Part shown: one piece after another, positions 13,891-22,610 of the stretch
How positions within the stretch are numbered: position 1 is the first letter of the stretch
Layout: each line of letters starts with the position of its first letter
The notes under the pieces: generated by a model
Databases searched by the model: none
What the model was told of the DNA's origin: nothing
What the model saw: only the letters and a program-made list of their open reading frames with translations
Made by a program: the position numbers and the translations under genes
Assembly (NCBI GenBank): GCA_963697695.1
Contig: OY969094.1
Location: 1,984,001-2,048,000, forward strand
Origin: VRUE01 sp963697695
Lineage (GTDB): Bacteria > Actinomycetota > Thermoleophilia > Solirubrobacterales > 70-9
Reading direction: 5' to 3'
Length of the DNA: 64,000 nt

Positions 13891-14517
13891 TCAGGTGAAG
13901 TCCGAGGCGCTCGAGTACGTCGCATAGGCGGGGAGTCCGGTCCATTCGTAGCTCTGGAGGGTGAGTCCGCCTGGGGTGGTCTCGCTGCTGGCGAGGCGGA
14001 GGCCCGCGGGTGCGCAGCCGTCGGGGAAGAGGCGGCGGCCGTGGCCGACGACGACGGGCGCGACCACGAGTCGGAGTTCGTCGATCAGCCCCGCGGCCAG
14101 CAGGGATTGGGCGAGCCGGGCGCTTCCGTGGATCTGGAGCTCCCGGCCTGGCTGCTGCTTGAGGTCTGCGACCTGGGCTGCGACATCGCCGGAGAGGATC
14201 GTGGCCGGGTTCCACGTGGCCGCTGTCAAGGTTTGCGAGGCGACGTACTTCGGCAGGCTGTTCATGAGCCCGGTGAAGGGGTCGTCCGGGTCGGTGATCT
14301 GCGGCCAGTCCCTCGCGAAGGCGTCGTAGGTGCGCCGCCCGAGCAGGAGTGCGTCGGCTTGGCCGAACCATTCGGCAGCCCGGTGGATGAATGCCTCGTC
14401 CATGTGGGGGACGAGCCATCCGCCCTGGGTGAACCCGTCGCTGGTGTCCTCCTCGGGCGATCCTGGTCCCTGCGATACGCCGTCGAGGCTCACGAACTCG
14501 ATCACGATCAGCTTCAT
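13891..14517 (-). CDS. RibD C-terminal/dihydrofolate-reductase-fold protein
   Basis: 208 residues. The whole protein is the RibD-C fold: MKLIVIEFVSLDGVSQGPGS at the start, LLLGRRTYDAFARDWP, and late ELQIHGSARLAQSLLAAGLI and VAPVVVGHGRRLFPDG, the NADPH-binding and strand motifs of this family. Such stand-alone proteins are usually called dihydrofolate reductase family; the true substrate is unknown. It starts by ATGA overlap (14514-14517) with the upstream SRPBCC gene and is third in an ArsR-AHSA1-RibD operon. Confidence 0.9.
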   Translation of the reverse strand: MKLIVIEFVSLDGVSQGPGSPEEDTSDGFTQGGWLVPHMDEAFIHRAAEWFGQADALLLGRRTYDAFARDWPQITDPDDPFTGLMNSLPKYVASQTLTAATWNPATILSGDVAAQVADLKQQPGRELQIHGSARLAQSLLAAGLIDELRLVVAPVVVGHGRRLFPDGCAPAGLRLASSETTPGGLTLQSYEWTGLPAYATYSSASDFT

Positions 14518-14990
14518 GGCCGTGCCTCGACGAGCTCGGCGAGCTGTCGCGTGACGGTGCCCCAGCCGTCGTGGAAGCCGAGCTGCTCGTGCTTCTCGCG
14601 GTCGGCGATGTTGCGGTGCATCGCGGTGGCGGTGTACTCGGTGCCGTTCGGGTGATCCTTCATGGCGATTACCGCGGTCACGAACGACGCCTCCGCGGGG
14701 CGCCAGCCCGCGACGAGCGCGTCGGTGAAGACGATGCGCTCGAGTTCGTCGACGGCGAGGAAACAGCCAGTGATATGCGGACGGAACTCGGTGCCGCCCT
14801 GGCCGATCTCGGTGCGGAAGGACCCGCCTGGGCGCAGGTCCATTTCCCGCACGCGGCAGACTTCCGGCGCGGGCACCCACCATTGCTCGAAACTCGCAGG
14901 ATCGGTCCAGGCGTTCCAGACTGCCGAGCGCGGGGCCTCGATGATGCGGGCGACAGTCAAGTCGAGCTTGGGATGAAGAGATGTGGTCAT
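14514..14990 (-). CDS. SRPBCC/AHSA1-type domain protein
   Basis: 158 residues, one START-like (Bet v 1/AHSA1) domain. It opens with LDLTVARIIEAPRSAVWNAW and TDPASFEQWWVP, the typical helix-grip start, and closes with HDGWGTVTRQLAELV. These proteins bind hydrophobic ligands; pairs of ArsR-type regulator plus AHSA1 protein are common in actinobacteria and proteobacteria. It overlaps both neighbours by ATGA (14987-14990 and 14514-14517), so all three genes are translationally coupled. The ligand is unknown. Confidence 0.92.
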   Translation of the reverse strand: MTTSLHPKLDLTVARIIEAPRSAVWNAWTDPASFEQWWVPAPEVCRVREMDLRPGGSFRTEIGQGGTEFRPHITGCFLAVDELERIVFTDALVAGWRPAEASFVTAVIAMKDHPNGTEYTATAMHRNIADREKHEQLGFHDGWGTVTRQLAELVEARP

Positions 14991-15331
14991 TCGGACGTTT
15001 CCTTGTCGTAGGCGTCGGTGACGAAGCGCTCGAGCCGGTCGGTGCGGCCTTCCCAGACGCTTCGCTGTTGGCTGAGCCAGGTCTCGATCGCGTCGAACGA
15101 CTTCCTCTCGAGCGTGCAGGTGCGTACGCGGCCGCTCTTGCGCGTCATGATCAGCCCCGCGTTCTCGAGGTAGCGGATGTGCTTTACGAACGACGACAGC
15201 GCCATGTCGAACGGCGCCGCCAGCTCGCCGACGCTCGCCGGGCCGGTCCCCAGCCGGCCCAGCACCGCACGGCGGGTCGGGTCGGCAAGGGCTTGAAATG
15301 CACCGTCGAGCTGCTGCGAATACTGAGCCAT
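14987..15331 (-). CDS. ArsR-family HTH regulator (SRPBCC-associated)
   Basis: 114 residues. Winged helix: DGAFQALADPTRRAVLGRLG, then SVGELAAPFDMALSSFVKHI, RYLENAGLI and wing RKSGRVRTCTL. There is no metal-binding ELCVCD motif, so it belongs to the non-metal subgroup that accompanies AHSA1 proteins. TAACTT (15343-15338 on the minus strand) lies 6 nt before the ATG, so the mRNA is probably leaderless. It heads the three-gene operon and likely represses it. Confidence 0.93.
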   Translation of the reverse strand: MAQYSQQLDGAFQALADPTRRAVLGRLGTGPASVGELAAPFDMALSSFVKHIRYLENAGLIMTRKSGRVRTCTLERKSFDAIETWLSQQRSVWEGRTDRLERFVTDAYDKETSE

Positions 15332-15501
15332 TCGGCTAAGTTACCCTAGCGCGACACTAAGCGCAAGGGCTAAGTGTTGACCTCAGTACAAGGGGCAACA
15401 CGCGCGCAATGCGGGATTTGTTTGCCAGAGAAAGGCAGACAACAGGCGTCACAACGGCCTCGGCGGGGGCTCAGTTGGTCGATGACGCAGCGTCTCGTCA
15501 T

Positions 15502-16365
15502 TCAAGACGGCAGTAGATGCTTTCGCAGGAATTCGATCTCATCGGCGACAACGGCCTCGTGCTCGGGGCCGTCATAGATGTCGAAGTGATCGACGCCCGC
15601 GTAGACACGGAGCTCGCCGAGGGGGGCTCGGCGGGCCGCCCGGATTGCGGGTCCGGGGGCCGCCACCTGGTCAGCATCGCCAACGCATACGAGCCAGGGA
15701 CAGTGGAGACGACGAGCATGCCGGACGTGGTTGAACGAGAGCGGCGAGGTCAGCAGCCAGCGTGACGACGCCCGGTTGCGCCAGCGGGAGTTCTCACCGA
15801 TGGCGACCACATGCCGCCAGCCAGCCTCGCTCTGTGGAGCATTGATGAATGCCGCCTCATCGGACTGGCCGACGGCCGGGAGATGCCGGCCGCGGATCGC
15901 GGCGGAGATCATCTGCGCCTGCACCCGCAACGGCGAGCGGTATGCCTGCAACATCGTCAGGAAAGGGACCTGGCTGATCGCCGCCGCCACGCGGCGGTCG
16001 GCCGCGGCGGCGGCGAGGGCGTTACCCCCGCCCATCGAGGAGCCGAAGGTCGCGACTCGGGTGGGGTCGACGCCCTCGAGGCCGCGGGCGAAGTCGATGG
16101 CTGCGGACCAGTCCTCGAGTTGGCGTCGGGGCTCGAAGAGATCTGACTCGCCGTCGCTGTCGCCGAACCCGCGGTGGTCGAAGACCAGCGCGGCGATCCC
16201 GGCCTGCGCGAAGCGCTCGGCGAAGGCGCCGAGGCGGTCCCGGCGGGTGCCGGTGAGCCCGTGCGCCATCGCTACCATCGGCGATTCGACCGCAGAGCCG
16301 CCCGGGTACACCCATGCCGCGCACCGCTGGCTCTTAGAACTGAACCACGTGTCTTCGCGTCTCAT
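15502..16365 (-). CDS. alpha/beta hydrolase
   Basis: 287 residues. Alpha/beta-hydrolase fold with an oxyanion segment AMAHGLTGTRRDRL, cap entry VFDHRGFGDSDGE, nucleophile elbow FGSSMGGGNAL, acid region VCVGDADQVAAP and histidine in GVDHFDIYDG. It resembles dienelactone-hydrolase or acyl-peptidase-like serine hydrolases; the substrate is unknown. The ATG at 16365 was chosen because the frame upstream of it lies over the ArsR gene on the same strand. The 83-bp gap to that gene permits co-transcription. Confidence 0.87.
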   Translation of the reverse strand: MRREDTWFSSKSQRCAAWVYPGGSAVESPMVAMAHGLTGTRRDRLGAFAERFAQAGIAALVFDHRGFGDSDGESDLFEPRRQLEDWSAAIDFARGLEGVDPTRVATFGSSMGGGNALAAAAADRRVAAAISQVPFLTMLQAYRSPLRVQAQMISAAIRGRHLPAVGQSDEAAFINAPQSEAGWRHVVAIGENSRWRNRASSRWLLTSPLSFNHVRHARRLHCPWLVCVGDADQVAAPGPAIRAARRAPLGELRVYAGVDHFDIYDGPEHEAVVADEIEFLRKHLLPS

Positions 16366-16447
16366 GCCTGGGAAACGATCGTAGACGCAGAAACGTGAGG
16401 TGAATGACCGACGCCGTGATCGCGCCCAGCGGCGCTCGATTTGCCGA

Positions 16448-16780
16448 TCAGCCGGAGAGCGCCGCTTCCATCCCCGCCAGCTGGGCCTCGATCCCGGCCG
16501 AGATCCCGTCGCAGATCTGGTGCACGCCGGGGTCGGCGATCCGGTAGAGCGAGCTGGTGCCGCGCTTGCGGCGCGAGACGAAGCCCTCCGCGTGGAGGGC
16601 ACCGAGGTGCTTGGAGACGTTCTGCTGCGAGCCTCCGACCAGCCCGGCTAGCTCCCCCACAGAGGCCTCGTCCTGGCGGCGCAGGATGTCGAGGATTCGC
16701 AGCCGGGTCGGGTCGGAGAGGGCGCGAAAACGGCGCGCGATCAGCTCCGCCGCCTCTGGGGTCAACCGTGTCGGCTTCAT
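16448..16780 (-). CDS. ArsR-family HTH regulator (MMPL-linked)
   Basis: 110 residues. Winged helix with ARRFRALSDPTRLRILDILR, then SVGELAGLVGGSQQNVSKHL and wing RRKRGTSSLYRI. The SQQNVSKHL recognition helix matches the ArsR/SmtB consensus. No cysteine pair for metal is present. TAGAAT (16792-16787, minus) is 6 nt from the ATG (leaderless). A 32-bp inverted repeat just upstream of that box lies between this gene and the divergent MMPL exporter, which it probably represses together with itself. Confidence 0.93.
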   Translation of the reverse strand: MKPTRLTPEAAELIARRFRALSDPTRLRILDILRRQDEASVGELAGLVGGSQQNVSKHLGALHAEGFVSRRKRGTSSLYRIADPGVHQICDGISAGIEAQLAGMEAALSG

Positions 16781-16794
16781 CGTGTTATTCTACC

Positions 16795-16826
16795 ATTCAC
16801 AACTGATAAGTTGGTCAATTGTGAAT
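16795..16826. promoter_or_regulatory. ArsR operator between regulator and MMPL gene
   Basis: Perfect 8-bp arms ATTCACAA (16795-16802) and TTGTGAAT (16819-16826) with a 16-bp spacer. The left arm begins 2 bp from the regulator's -10 box, and the right arm is 25 bp from the MMPL start. The patch is strikingly AT-rich for this genome. Position and symmetry fit an ArsR-family dimer site controlling both divergent promoters. Confidence 0.7.
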
Positions 16827-16851
16827 TTGTGAAACGGTAGAAGGGAAGAAA

Positions 16852-18969
16852 ATGGACACGGCACGGAAGCTGGGGCCGATCGGGCGGCTGGGGCGCTACG
16901 CCGCGACTCATAGACGGGGAGTTTTCCTCGTCTGGGCGCTGGTTGCGGCAGGTCTCGGGCTGCTGGCGCCCCGGGTCGAGACGGCGCTCTCCGGCGCCGG
17001 CTGGGAGGCCGGCGGCTCGGAGTCCGTCCGGACCAGGGACCAGCTCCAGCGCGAGTTCGGGGGCGCCGGCTCCTACGCGCTCCAGGTGGCGGTCCACTCC
17101 TCCGGGGCCGGAGCGAACGCGCCGCAGTTCCAGCGCACTGTGGCCGCGGTCGAAGGGGTGCTGGCCGCCGACCCCGCGGTCGGCGACGTCATCCCGCCGC
17201 GTCCCGGCGCATCCACCTCCGCCGATGGCCTGACCGCGATCGTGGTCGGCGCCGCCGCCCGCGTGCCGAACGAGATGGTCGCTGCCGCCGATCGCCTCAG
17301 GCCCGAGATCGCCGCCGCGGCGGGACCGGGAATCGAGGCGAACCTGACCGGCGCCGCGGCGATGTGGGCGGACTTCAACGAAGCCAACCGCGAGGCGATG
17401 CTGAAGTCGGAGCTGATCTCCTGGCCGGTGACGCTGGCGATTCTCGTCCTCGCCTTCGGCTCGCTGGTAGCCGCGGGCCTGCCGCTGATGCTGACGATCA
17501 TCGGTCTTGTCGCTTCCGCCGGCGTCCTCTACCTCGGCAGCCTGATCTCGCCGATCTCGATCTGGGCGATGAACTTCGCGCTGATGTTCGCGCTGGCACT
17601 CGGGATCGACTACGCGCTGTTCGTCGTTATGCGCTTCCGCGCTGCGCTCGCGGGCGGGCGCAGCGCGGTCGAGGCGGTTGCCGAGACGATGGACGGTGCC
17701 GGCAAGGCGGTTCTCTTCTCCGCCCTAACGGTGCTCGTCTCGATCTCGGCGGTGCTGCTCGTCCCCAGCCCCGCCTTCCGCTCGGTCTCGCTGGGGATCA
17801 TGGTCTCGGTCCTGTTCGTGCTGGCGGCGACGCTGACGCTGCTGCCTGCCGTGCTTGCCAAGCTCGGGCCCAGGGTCGACAGGCTGTCCCTGCCCCGGGC
17901 CGGCAGCGGCGATCGCGGCTCGCCGCGGCTGGCGCGCTGGGGGGAGCTGCTGTGGCGGCGCCCGTTCCTGTTCGGCGGCGTCGCCCTGGTCCTCCTCGTC
18001 GGCCTTGCCCTCCCGGCCCTCAGCCTGAAGACGGGGATGCCGTCGATCAAGGTCGTCCCCAAGGACGACTCCTCGCGAATCGGCTACCGGCACCTCAGTG
18101 CAGCCTTCGGCACAGGCGCGCCGGCGGCGCTGCAGGTCACCGCGCCGCGCTCCGCCCGCACAGCGGTGAAGGAGGGGCTGGAAGACGACCCCGGCATCGC
18201 TTCCGTCGCCGCCCCCATTGCCGGCGCAGGCGACGCGGTCCTGATCGGCGCGGTGCCGGCCGGCACCGCCGCGAGCGCCGGCTTCGACGACACGGTCGAG
18301 CGGCTGCGAGACACGCTGCCACCGGCCGCGCTGGTCGGTGGCGCGGCCGCCGAGAACCACGACCTCGAGTCGGCGCTGGCGGCGAAGGCGCCGCTGGCGA
18401 TCGGGCTCGTCGTCGGGCTCGGGTTCCTGCTGCTGCTGGTCGCCTTCCAGGCACCGCTGGTGGCGGCGATCGCGGTTCTCGCCAACCTGCTCTCGACCGC
18501 TGCCGCCTTCGGGGTCGCCAAGCTGATCTTCCAGGACGGCCACCTCAGCGGCCTGTTCGGCTTCGAATCGCAGGGCTTTCTCGACGCCTGGGGGCCGATC
18601 TTCTTCTTCGCGATGATCTTCGCGATCGCGATGGACTACACCGTCTTCCTGCTCTCCTCGGTACGAGAAGAGTGGGAGCGGACGGGGGACGCGAGGGAGG
18701 CGATGGTCGGCGGCCTGGCCCGCTCGGGGCGTGTCGTCCTCGCCGCCGGCGCTGTGATGGTCGCGGTCTTCTTCACCTTCGCTCTCTCGGGACCGCTGCC
18801 ACCGAAGGAGATGGGGGTGATCCTCGGCGTCGCCGTCCTCCTCGACACCTTCCCGGTCCGCCTGCTGTTGCTGCCGGTGTTCCTGCGGCTCGCCGGACCG
18901 GCGGCCTGGTCGATGCCCTCCTGGCTCGACCGCAACCTGCCCGACGTCCGTTTCGGGCACGGCGACTAG
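16852..18969 (+). CDS. MMPL/RND-superfamily transporter
   Basis: 705 residues, the usual MmpL size. Two repeats, each with one membrane helix, an extracellular loop and five further helices. The first bundle (about residues 185-345) includes GIDYALFVVMRFRAAL, the second (about 515-690) AIAMDYTVFLLSSVREEW, the two charged D-Y motifs that carry proton coupling in this family. It acts in the inner membrane as an exporter of lipids or hydrophobic compounds. GAAGGGA precedes the ATG. Control by the divergent ArsR repressor suggests it is induced by its own substrate. Confidence 0.93.
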   Translation: MDTARKLGPIGRLGRYAATHRRGVFLVWALVAAGLGLLAPRVETALSGAGWEAGGSESVRTRDQLQREFGGAGSYALQVAVHSSGAGANAPQFQRTVAAVEGVLAADPAVGDVIPPRPGASTSADGLTAIVVGAAARVPNEMVAAADRLRPEIAAAAGPGIEANLTGAAAMWADFNEANREAMLKSELISWPVTLAILVLAFGSLVAAGLPLMLTIIGLVASAGVLYLGSLISPISIWAMNFALMFALALGIDYALFVVMRFRAALAGGRSAVEAVAETMDGAGKAVLFSALTVLVSISAVLLVPSPAFRSVSLGIMVSVLFVLAATLTLLPAVLAKLGPRVDRLSLPRAGSGDRGSPRLARWGELLWRRPFLFGGVALVLLVGLALPALSLKTGMPSIKVVPKDDSSRIGYRHLSAAFGTGAPAALQVTAPRSARTAVKEGLEDDPGIASVAAPIAGAGDAVLIGAVPAGTAASAGFDDTVERLRDTLPPAALVGGAAAENHDLESALAAKAPLAIGLVVGLGFLLLLVAFQAPLVAAIAVLANLLSTAAAFGVAKLIFQDGHLSGLFGFESQGFLDAWGPIFFFAMIFAIAMDYTVFLLSSVREEWERTGDAREAMVGGLARSGRVVLAAGAVMVAVFFTFALSGPLPPKEMGVILGVAVLLDTFPVRLLLLPVFLRLAGPAAWSMPSWLDRNLPDVRFGHGD

Positions 18970-19013
18970 CCAAACCGCCTGGCCTTCGATTGATGCACAA
19001 AGGGTATCCTTAG

Positions 19014-19027
19014 TGGTCAAATGACCA
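19014..19027. promoter_or_regulatory. GntR operator TGGTCA-N2-TGACCA over the gntR start codon
   Basis: Perfect 6-2-6 palindrome at 19014-19019 and 19022-19027; the ATG of the GntR gene (19021-19023) lies inside it. A TATCCT box is at 19005-19010. GntR-family sites often have the form TGGT...ACCA. Binding here would block initiation, so negative autoregulation is likely. Confidence 0.65.
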
Positions 19028-19809
19028 AGCCCAGCCACCGGGTTCGGGGCCGGCCTAAGCAGTCCTCGGCTGTCTCCCTGGACGGCGTTGGCGGGCTTGA
19101 CCGGGATAGCGACGTGCCGCTCTACTTTCAGCTGGCCGCGGCGCTGAAGGTGCTCTTGGAGGTCGGAACCTGGGAGGCCGGTACCCGCTTTGCCTCCGAA
19201 CGCGAGCTCGAAGAAGCTTTCGACGTCTCACGGGCGGTGATCAGGCCGGCGCTCGACCTCCTCGTCGGCGACGGCGCCATCGTTCGTACCAAGGGATCGG
19301 GTGCGTTCGTCGCTCCCCCTCGGCGGGAAGCTCAGGTGATGGGGCTGGTCAGGATGGCGCTCGATCGTCGCGACGATCTCGCAATCAACGTGCTCAGCGC
19401 CCGCCGGCTTCGTCCCGACCGTACCGTGTCGCACTTCCTCGAGATCGAGGATCCACAGGAGCCGGTCACGCACGTAACCGCCGTCGCCGACGTCGGTCAG
19501 CCGTCGGTCTGTCTCATCGACTCCTTCACCACTGTGCCGTGGATGCTCTCCACCGCTCAGGCCCTCAAAGCGGGTGAGAAGCCCGGCCCCGGTGGACTCG
19601 ACCTGACCCGTGCCACCGTTTGCGTCGAGCACACCTTCTTCGGCGAGTGGGGGTCCTCTCAGGTGGGCGCCTCAGCCGGCGATCCGGCAATTATGGGGCG
19701 CTTCGTCCAGTACGGCCGAGCGAATGGGTCGAAAGGCGAGCGCCCGGTCGAGTTCGCCCGCCTCATCTACCGGGCCGACGGTGCTCAGCTTCCCTTCGAG
19801 CTCAGCTAA
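19021..19809 (+). CDS. GntR-family (HutC/UTRA-type) regulator
   Basis: 262 residues. A basic N-terminal tail precedes the winged helix at about 35-100: PLYFQLAAALKVLLEVGTWE, ASERELEEAFDVSRAVIRPA and DGAIVRTKGSGAFVAPP. The C-terminal 150 residues are a UTRA-like ligand domain, here rather divergent. It sits upstream and in the same direction as the liv/Rieske genes, with palindromes at its own start and before livH. It is therefore the probable regulator of the uptake and oxidation cluster, sensing that pathway's substrate. Confidence 0.88.
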   Translation: MTKPSHRVRGRPKQSSAVSLDGVGGLDRDSDVPLYFQLAAALKVLLEVGTWEAGTRFASERELEEAFDVSRAVIRPALDLLVGDGAIVRTKGSGAFVAPPRREAQVMGLVRMALDRRDDLAINVLSARRLRPDRTVSHFLEIEDPQEPVTHVTAVADVGQPSVCLIDSFTTVPWMLSTAQALKAGEKPGPGGLDLTRATVCVEHTFFGEWGSSQVGASAGDPAIMGRFVQYGRANGSKGERPVEFARLIYRADGAQLPFELS

Positions 19810-19849
19810 ATGCTAAGGAACAATTAATCAATCAGCGATAGATTGACGG

Positions 19850-19877
19850 GTACTTGATGCGTATCCACATCAAGTAC
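19850..19877. promoter_or_regulatory. 28-bp perfect inverted repeat before livH
   Basis: Arms GTACTTGATG (19850-19859) and CATCAAGTAC (19868-19877), 10 of 10 complementary, with an 8-nt spacer, ending 7 nt before the livH ATG. It could be an operator for the GntR protein or, in RNA, a stem covering the ribosome site. There is no T run, so it is not a typical terminator. Confidence 0.7.
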
Positions 19878-19884
19878 GCCTCCA

Positions 19885-20769
19885 ATGACTGCGCTGGGCC
19901 AGAACCTGATCGATGCGCTCGCTCTGGGGAGCCTCTACGCGCTGATCGCCCTCGGCATCACCCTCGTCTACACGGTGATGGGGATGATGAACTTCGCCCA
20001 CGGCGAGTTCATCATGCTCGCCGCCTACGCCCTGTACGCCTTTGCCGGGATGCCGTTCGCGGCGGCGCTCGTGGGCGCGCTCCTGACCGGGATCGTGGTC
20101 GCGCTTCTCGCCGAGCGCGTCGCCTTCCGCCCGGTGCGCAGCGCCGACCTGTCCGCCCAGCTCGTCACCTCGCTGGCGGTTGCGGCGATTCTCCAGAACG
20201 TGGTGACGGTGGCAGCCGACGCCCGCGCCCAGTCGGTTGAAACGCCGGCTGCACTCAGCGAATCGACCAGCATCGGCAGCATCTCGGTGCCGAACCTGGA
20301 GTTCGTCACCCTTGGGCTGACGGCGATCGTCCTGGCTGGCCTCGGCTGGCTGCTCTACCGGACCCGCACCGGACTGGCGATGCGAGCGGCGGCAGAGAAC
20401 TTCGACATGGCTCGCCTCCTCGGCATTCGGGCTGACCGCGTGATCGCGATCGCCTTCGCGATCAGCGGCGCTCTCGCCGCGGTGGTCGGTGTGCTGATCG
20501 TGATGCAAACCGGCCAGGTCTCTCCCGCGATGGGACTCACCCCGGTCTTGGTCGGGTTCGTCGCGGTGGTGATCGGAGGTTTCGGCCGGATGTTCGGGGC
20601 AGTGATCGGCGGCCTGCTGCTCGGGGCGCTCTCCTCCCTGCTCGGGGCCTACCTCCCCGATTCCCTCGTCCCGTTTCGCGATGCGATCGTCTTCACGTTC
20701 CCCGTGCTGATCCTGATCTTCAGGCCCCATGGCCTGCTTGGCGGAGAGATCGGAAAGGCTCGGGTGTGA
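19885..20769 (+). CDS. livH: branched-chain-type ABC transporter permease LivH
   Basis: 294 residues, about eight membrane helices. It opens with LIDALALGSLYALIALGITL and VYTVMGMMNFAHGEFIMLAA, the standard LivH start. The EAA-like cytoplasmic loop around residues 165-185 (GLAMRAAAENFDMARLLGIR) contacts the ATPases. It forms the inner-membrane channel with the LivM half of the next gene. Its stop overlaps the next GTG (20766-20769). The family imports branched-chain amino acids, but also amides, urea and aromatic acids; the Rieske neighbour favours an organic acid. Confidence 0.93.
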   Translation: MTALGQNLIDALALGSLYALIALGITLVYTVMGMMNFAHGEFIMLAAYALYAFAGMPFAAALVGALLTGIVVALLAERVAFRPVRSADLSAQLVTSLAVAAILQNVVTVAADARAQSVETPAALSESTSIGSISVPNLEFVTLGLTAIVLAGLGWLLYRTRTGLAMRAAAENFDMARLLGIRADRVIAIAFAISGALAAVVGVLIVMQTGQVSPAMGLTPVLVGFVAVVIGGFGRMFGAVIGGLLLGALSSLLGAYLPDSLVPFRDAIVFTFPVLILIFRPHGLLGGEIGKARV

Positions 20770-22610
20770 GCGGCGCGCGATTTCGCTCCCGCTCATCTGT
20801 TGCGGCTTCGCTCCTTTGGCCGCTGGGTCTGATCGCAATCGCCATGCTGGTCGGCGCGACCGGCACGCGCTCGCTCGAAGGCACGGTCACCCTGATGCTC
20901 TGCAACCTGATCGTCGTGCTCGGATTGCAGGTCTTCGTCGGCAACAGCGGCGTCTACTCGTTCGGGCAGCTCGGCTTCGCGACGGCCGGCGCCTACGTGG
21001 CGGCGCTCTTCACCTTGCCGGCGGCCTTCGCTCAGCTGCAGACACCCGGCCTGCCGGATTTCATCGCCGACGCCCACCTCGACCCGTTCCTTGCGACGCT
21101 CATCGCCGCGACTGTCGCCGGTCTTCTCGCCGTGGTGGTGGGCCTGCCGCTGATGCGCACCTCCACCCTTGCTATCCCGATCTCGACGTTTGCCTTCCTG
21201 GTCGTCGCCTACAACGTCGTCGCCAACTGGGACCGCGTTACGGGTGGCAGCAGCGGCCTGGTCAGCATCCCGACCACGACCGGCGTCGAGTCGGCCGGGC
21301 TCTGGGCAGCCGCGGCTGCAGTCCTTGCGATCGCCTTCAAGTGGTCCTCGAGTGGATATCGCCTGCAGGCGACGCGGGAGGACGAGGTCGCCGCACGCTC
21401 GGTCGGCATCGGCGTGATGAAAGAGCGGCTGATCGCGTTCGGCATCAGCGGGGTGCTGTGTGGAATCGGCGGAGCGCTGGCCGTGCAGCAGTCCGGAGTT
21501 CTCACTCCCACCGCCTTCTACTTCGGCGCGACCGTGACGACGATGACGATGCTTGTCGTCGGCGGTGCCCGCAGCGTCCTCGGAGCGGTGATCGGAGCGA
21601 TCGCGATCACCTCGGTGAACGAGCTGCTCCGCGGTGTCGAGAATGGCGTCGATCTCTTCGGTGCGATCTCGATCGGCGCGGCTCCTGGCCTGGCCGCCAT
21701 CGGTCTCGGCCTGATCCTGCTGGCGACGATGATCGCGATGCCAAACGGGTTGAGCGGCGGCAGGGAGGCGGGCGAGCTGCCCTGGATCCGCCGACTGGGC
21801 TCGATGACCGTCGCACCGCCGCCCAGGTCAGACGGTGCAGTGGCTGATCCCCCACAGGCCACAGCAGCCGTCAAAGGCGCCCTGCGTGCAGAGGGAATAT
21901 CGCTTGCCTTCTCCGGTCTGCGGGTCCTCAGAGGCGTCGACCTGCGACTCGAGCGCGGCGAGGCGCTTGGCCTGATCGGGCCGAACGGTGCCGGCAAGAC
22001 GACCCTCGTCAACGTCCTCAGTGGGTTTCAAGGGGCCGACGCCGGGATCGTCACGCTGGACGGGGTCGACGTCACCGGACGAGCTCCGGCGCGCCTTGCC
22101 CACGATGGACTGGCTCGCACCTTCCAGGCTTCTCTGCCGTTCCCTCACCTGACCTGCCTCGAGAGCGTCGCTGTCGGCGCAATGGGCATCGGGATCGGCA
22201 GGCGTCGCGCGGCGGCGATCGCCGCCGACGTCCTCGGTCGCTTGAACCTTCGCGAGCTGGCTGCGCTGCCCGCCGGCTCCCTACCTCCGGGAGGCCAGCG
22301 CCTCCTGGGGATCGCCCGGGCGCTTGCCGTGCAGCCCCGCTACCTGCTCCTCGACGAGCCCGCTGCCGGGCTGAACGAAGCCGAATCCGGAGAGTTGGTC
22401 GAGATCCTCCGCAGTGTGATGCGGGACTTCGGCTGCGGGATCCTGCTCATCGAGCACGACATGGGCACCGTCATGGAGCTCTGCCCCCGGATCCAGGTTC
22501 TCGACGAGGGCACGACCCTGTGCGAAGGGACTCCAGAGGAAGTCCAAGCCGACCCTGCGGTGGTCGAGTCCTATCTCGGAAGCTCCTTCCTGGCGGCCAC
22601 GGATGCTTGA
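20766..22610 (+). CDS. LivM permease fused to LivG ATPase
   Basis: 614 residues. Residues 1-345 are a LivM permease (QVFVGNSGVYSFGQLGFATA, later EDEVAARSVGIGVMKERLIA). A linker of about 25 residues leads to a LivG ATPase at 370-614, with Walker A GPNGAGKTT near 404, Walker B YLLLDEPAAGLNEAE near 525 and H-loop LIEHDMGTVMEL. The signature reads LPPGGQRLLGIARAL rather than LSGGQ. No stop or frameshift separates the halves, so this is a genuine fusion. It overlaps livH (GTGA) and livF (8 bp), placing all in one operon. Confidence 0.94.
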   Translation: MSGARFRSRSSVAASLLWPLGLIAIAMLVGATGTRSLEGTVTLMLCNLIVVLGLQVFVGNSGVYSFGQLGFATAGAYVAALFTLPAAFAQLQTPGLPDFIADAHLDPFLATLIAATVAGLLAVVVGLPLMRTSTLAIPISTFAFLVVAYNVVANWDRVTGGSSGLVSIPTTTGVESAGLWAAAAAVLAIAFKWSSSGYRLQATREDEVAARSVGIGVMKERLIAFGISGVLCGIGGALAVQQSGVLTPTAFYFGATVTTMTMLVVGGARSVLGAVIGAIAITSVNELLRGVENGVDLFGAISIGAAPGLAAIGLGLILLATMIAMPNGLSGGREAGELPWIRRLGSMTVAPPPRSDGAVADPPQATAAVKGALRAEGISLAFSGLRVLRGVDLRLERGEALGLIGPNGAGKTTLVNVLSGFQGADAGIVTLDGVDVTGRAPARLAHDGLARTFQASLPFPHLTCLESVAVGAMGIGIGRRRAAAIAADVLGRLNLRELAALPAGSLPPGGQRLLGIARALAVQPRYLLLDEPAAGLNEAESGELVEILRSVMRDFGCGILLIEHDMGTVMELCPRIQVLDEGTTLCEGTPEEVQADPAVVESYLGSSFLAATDA

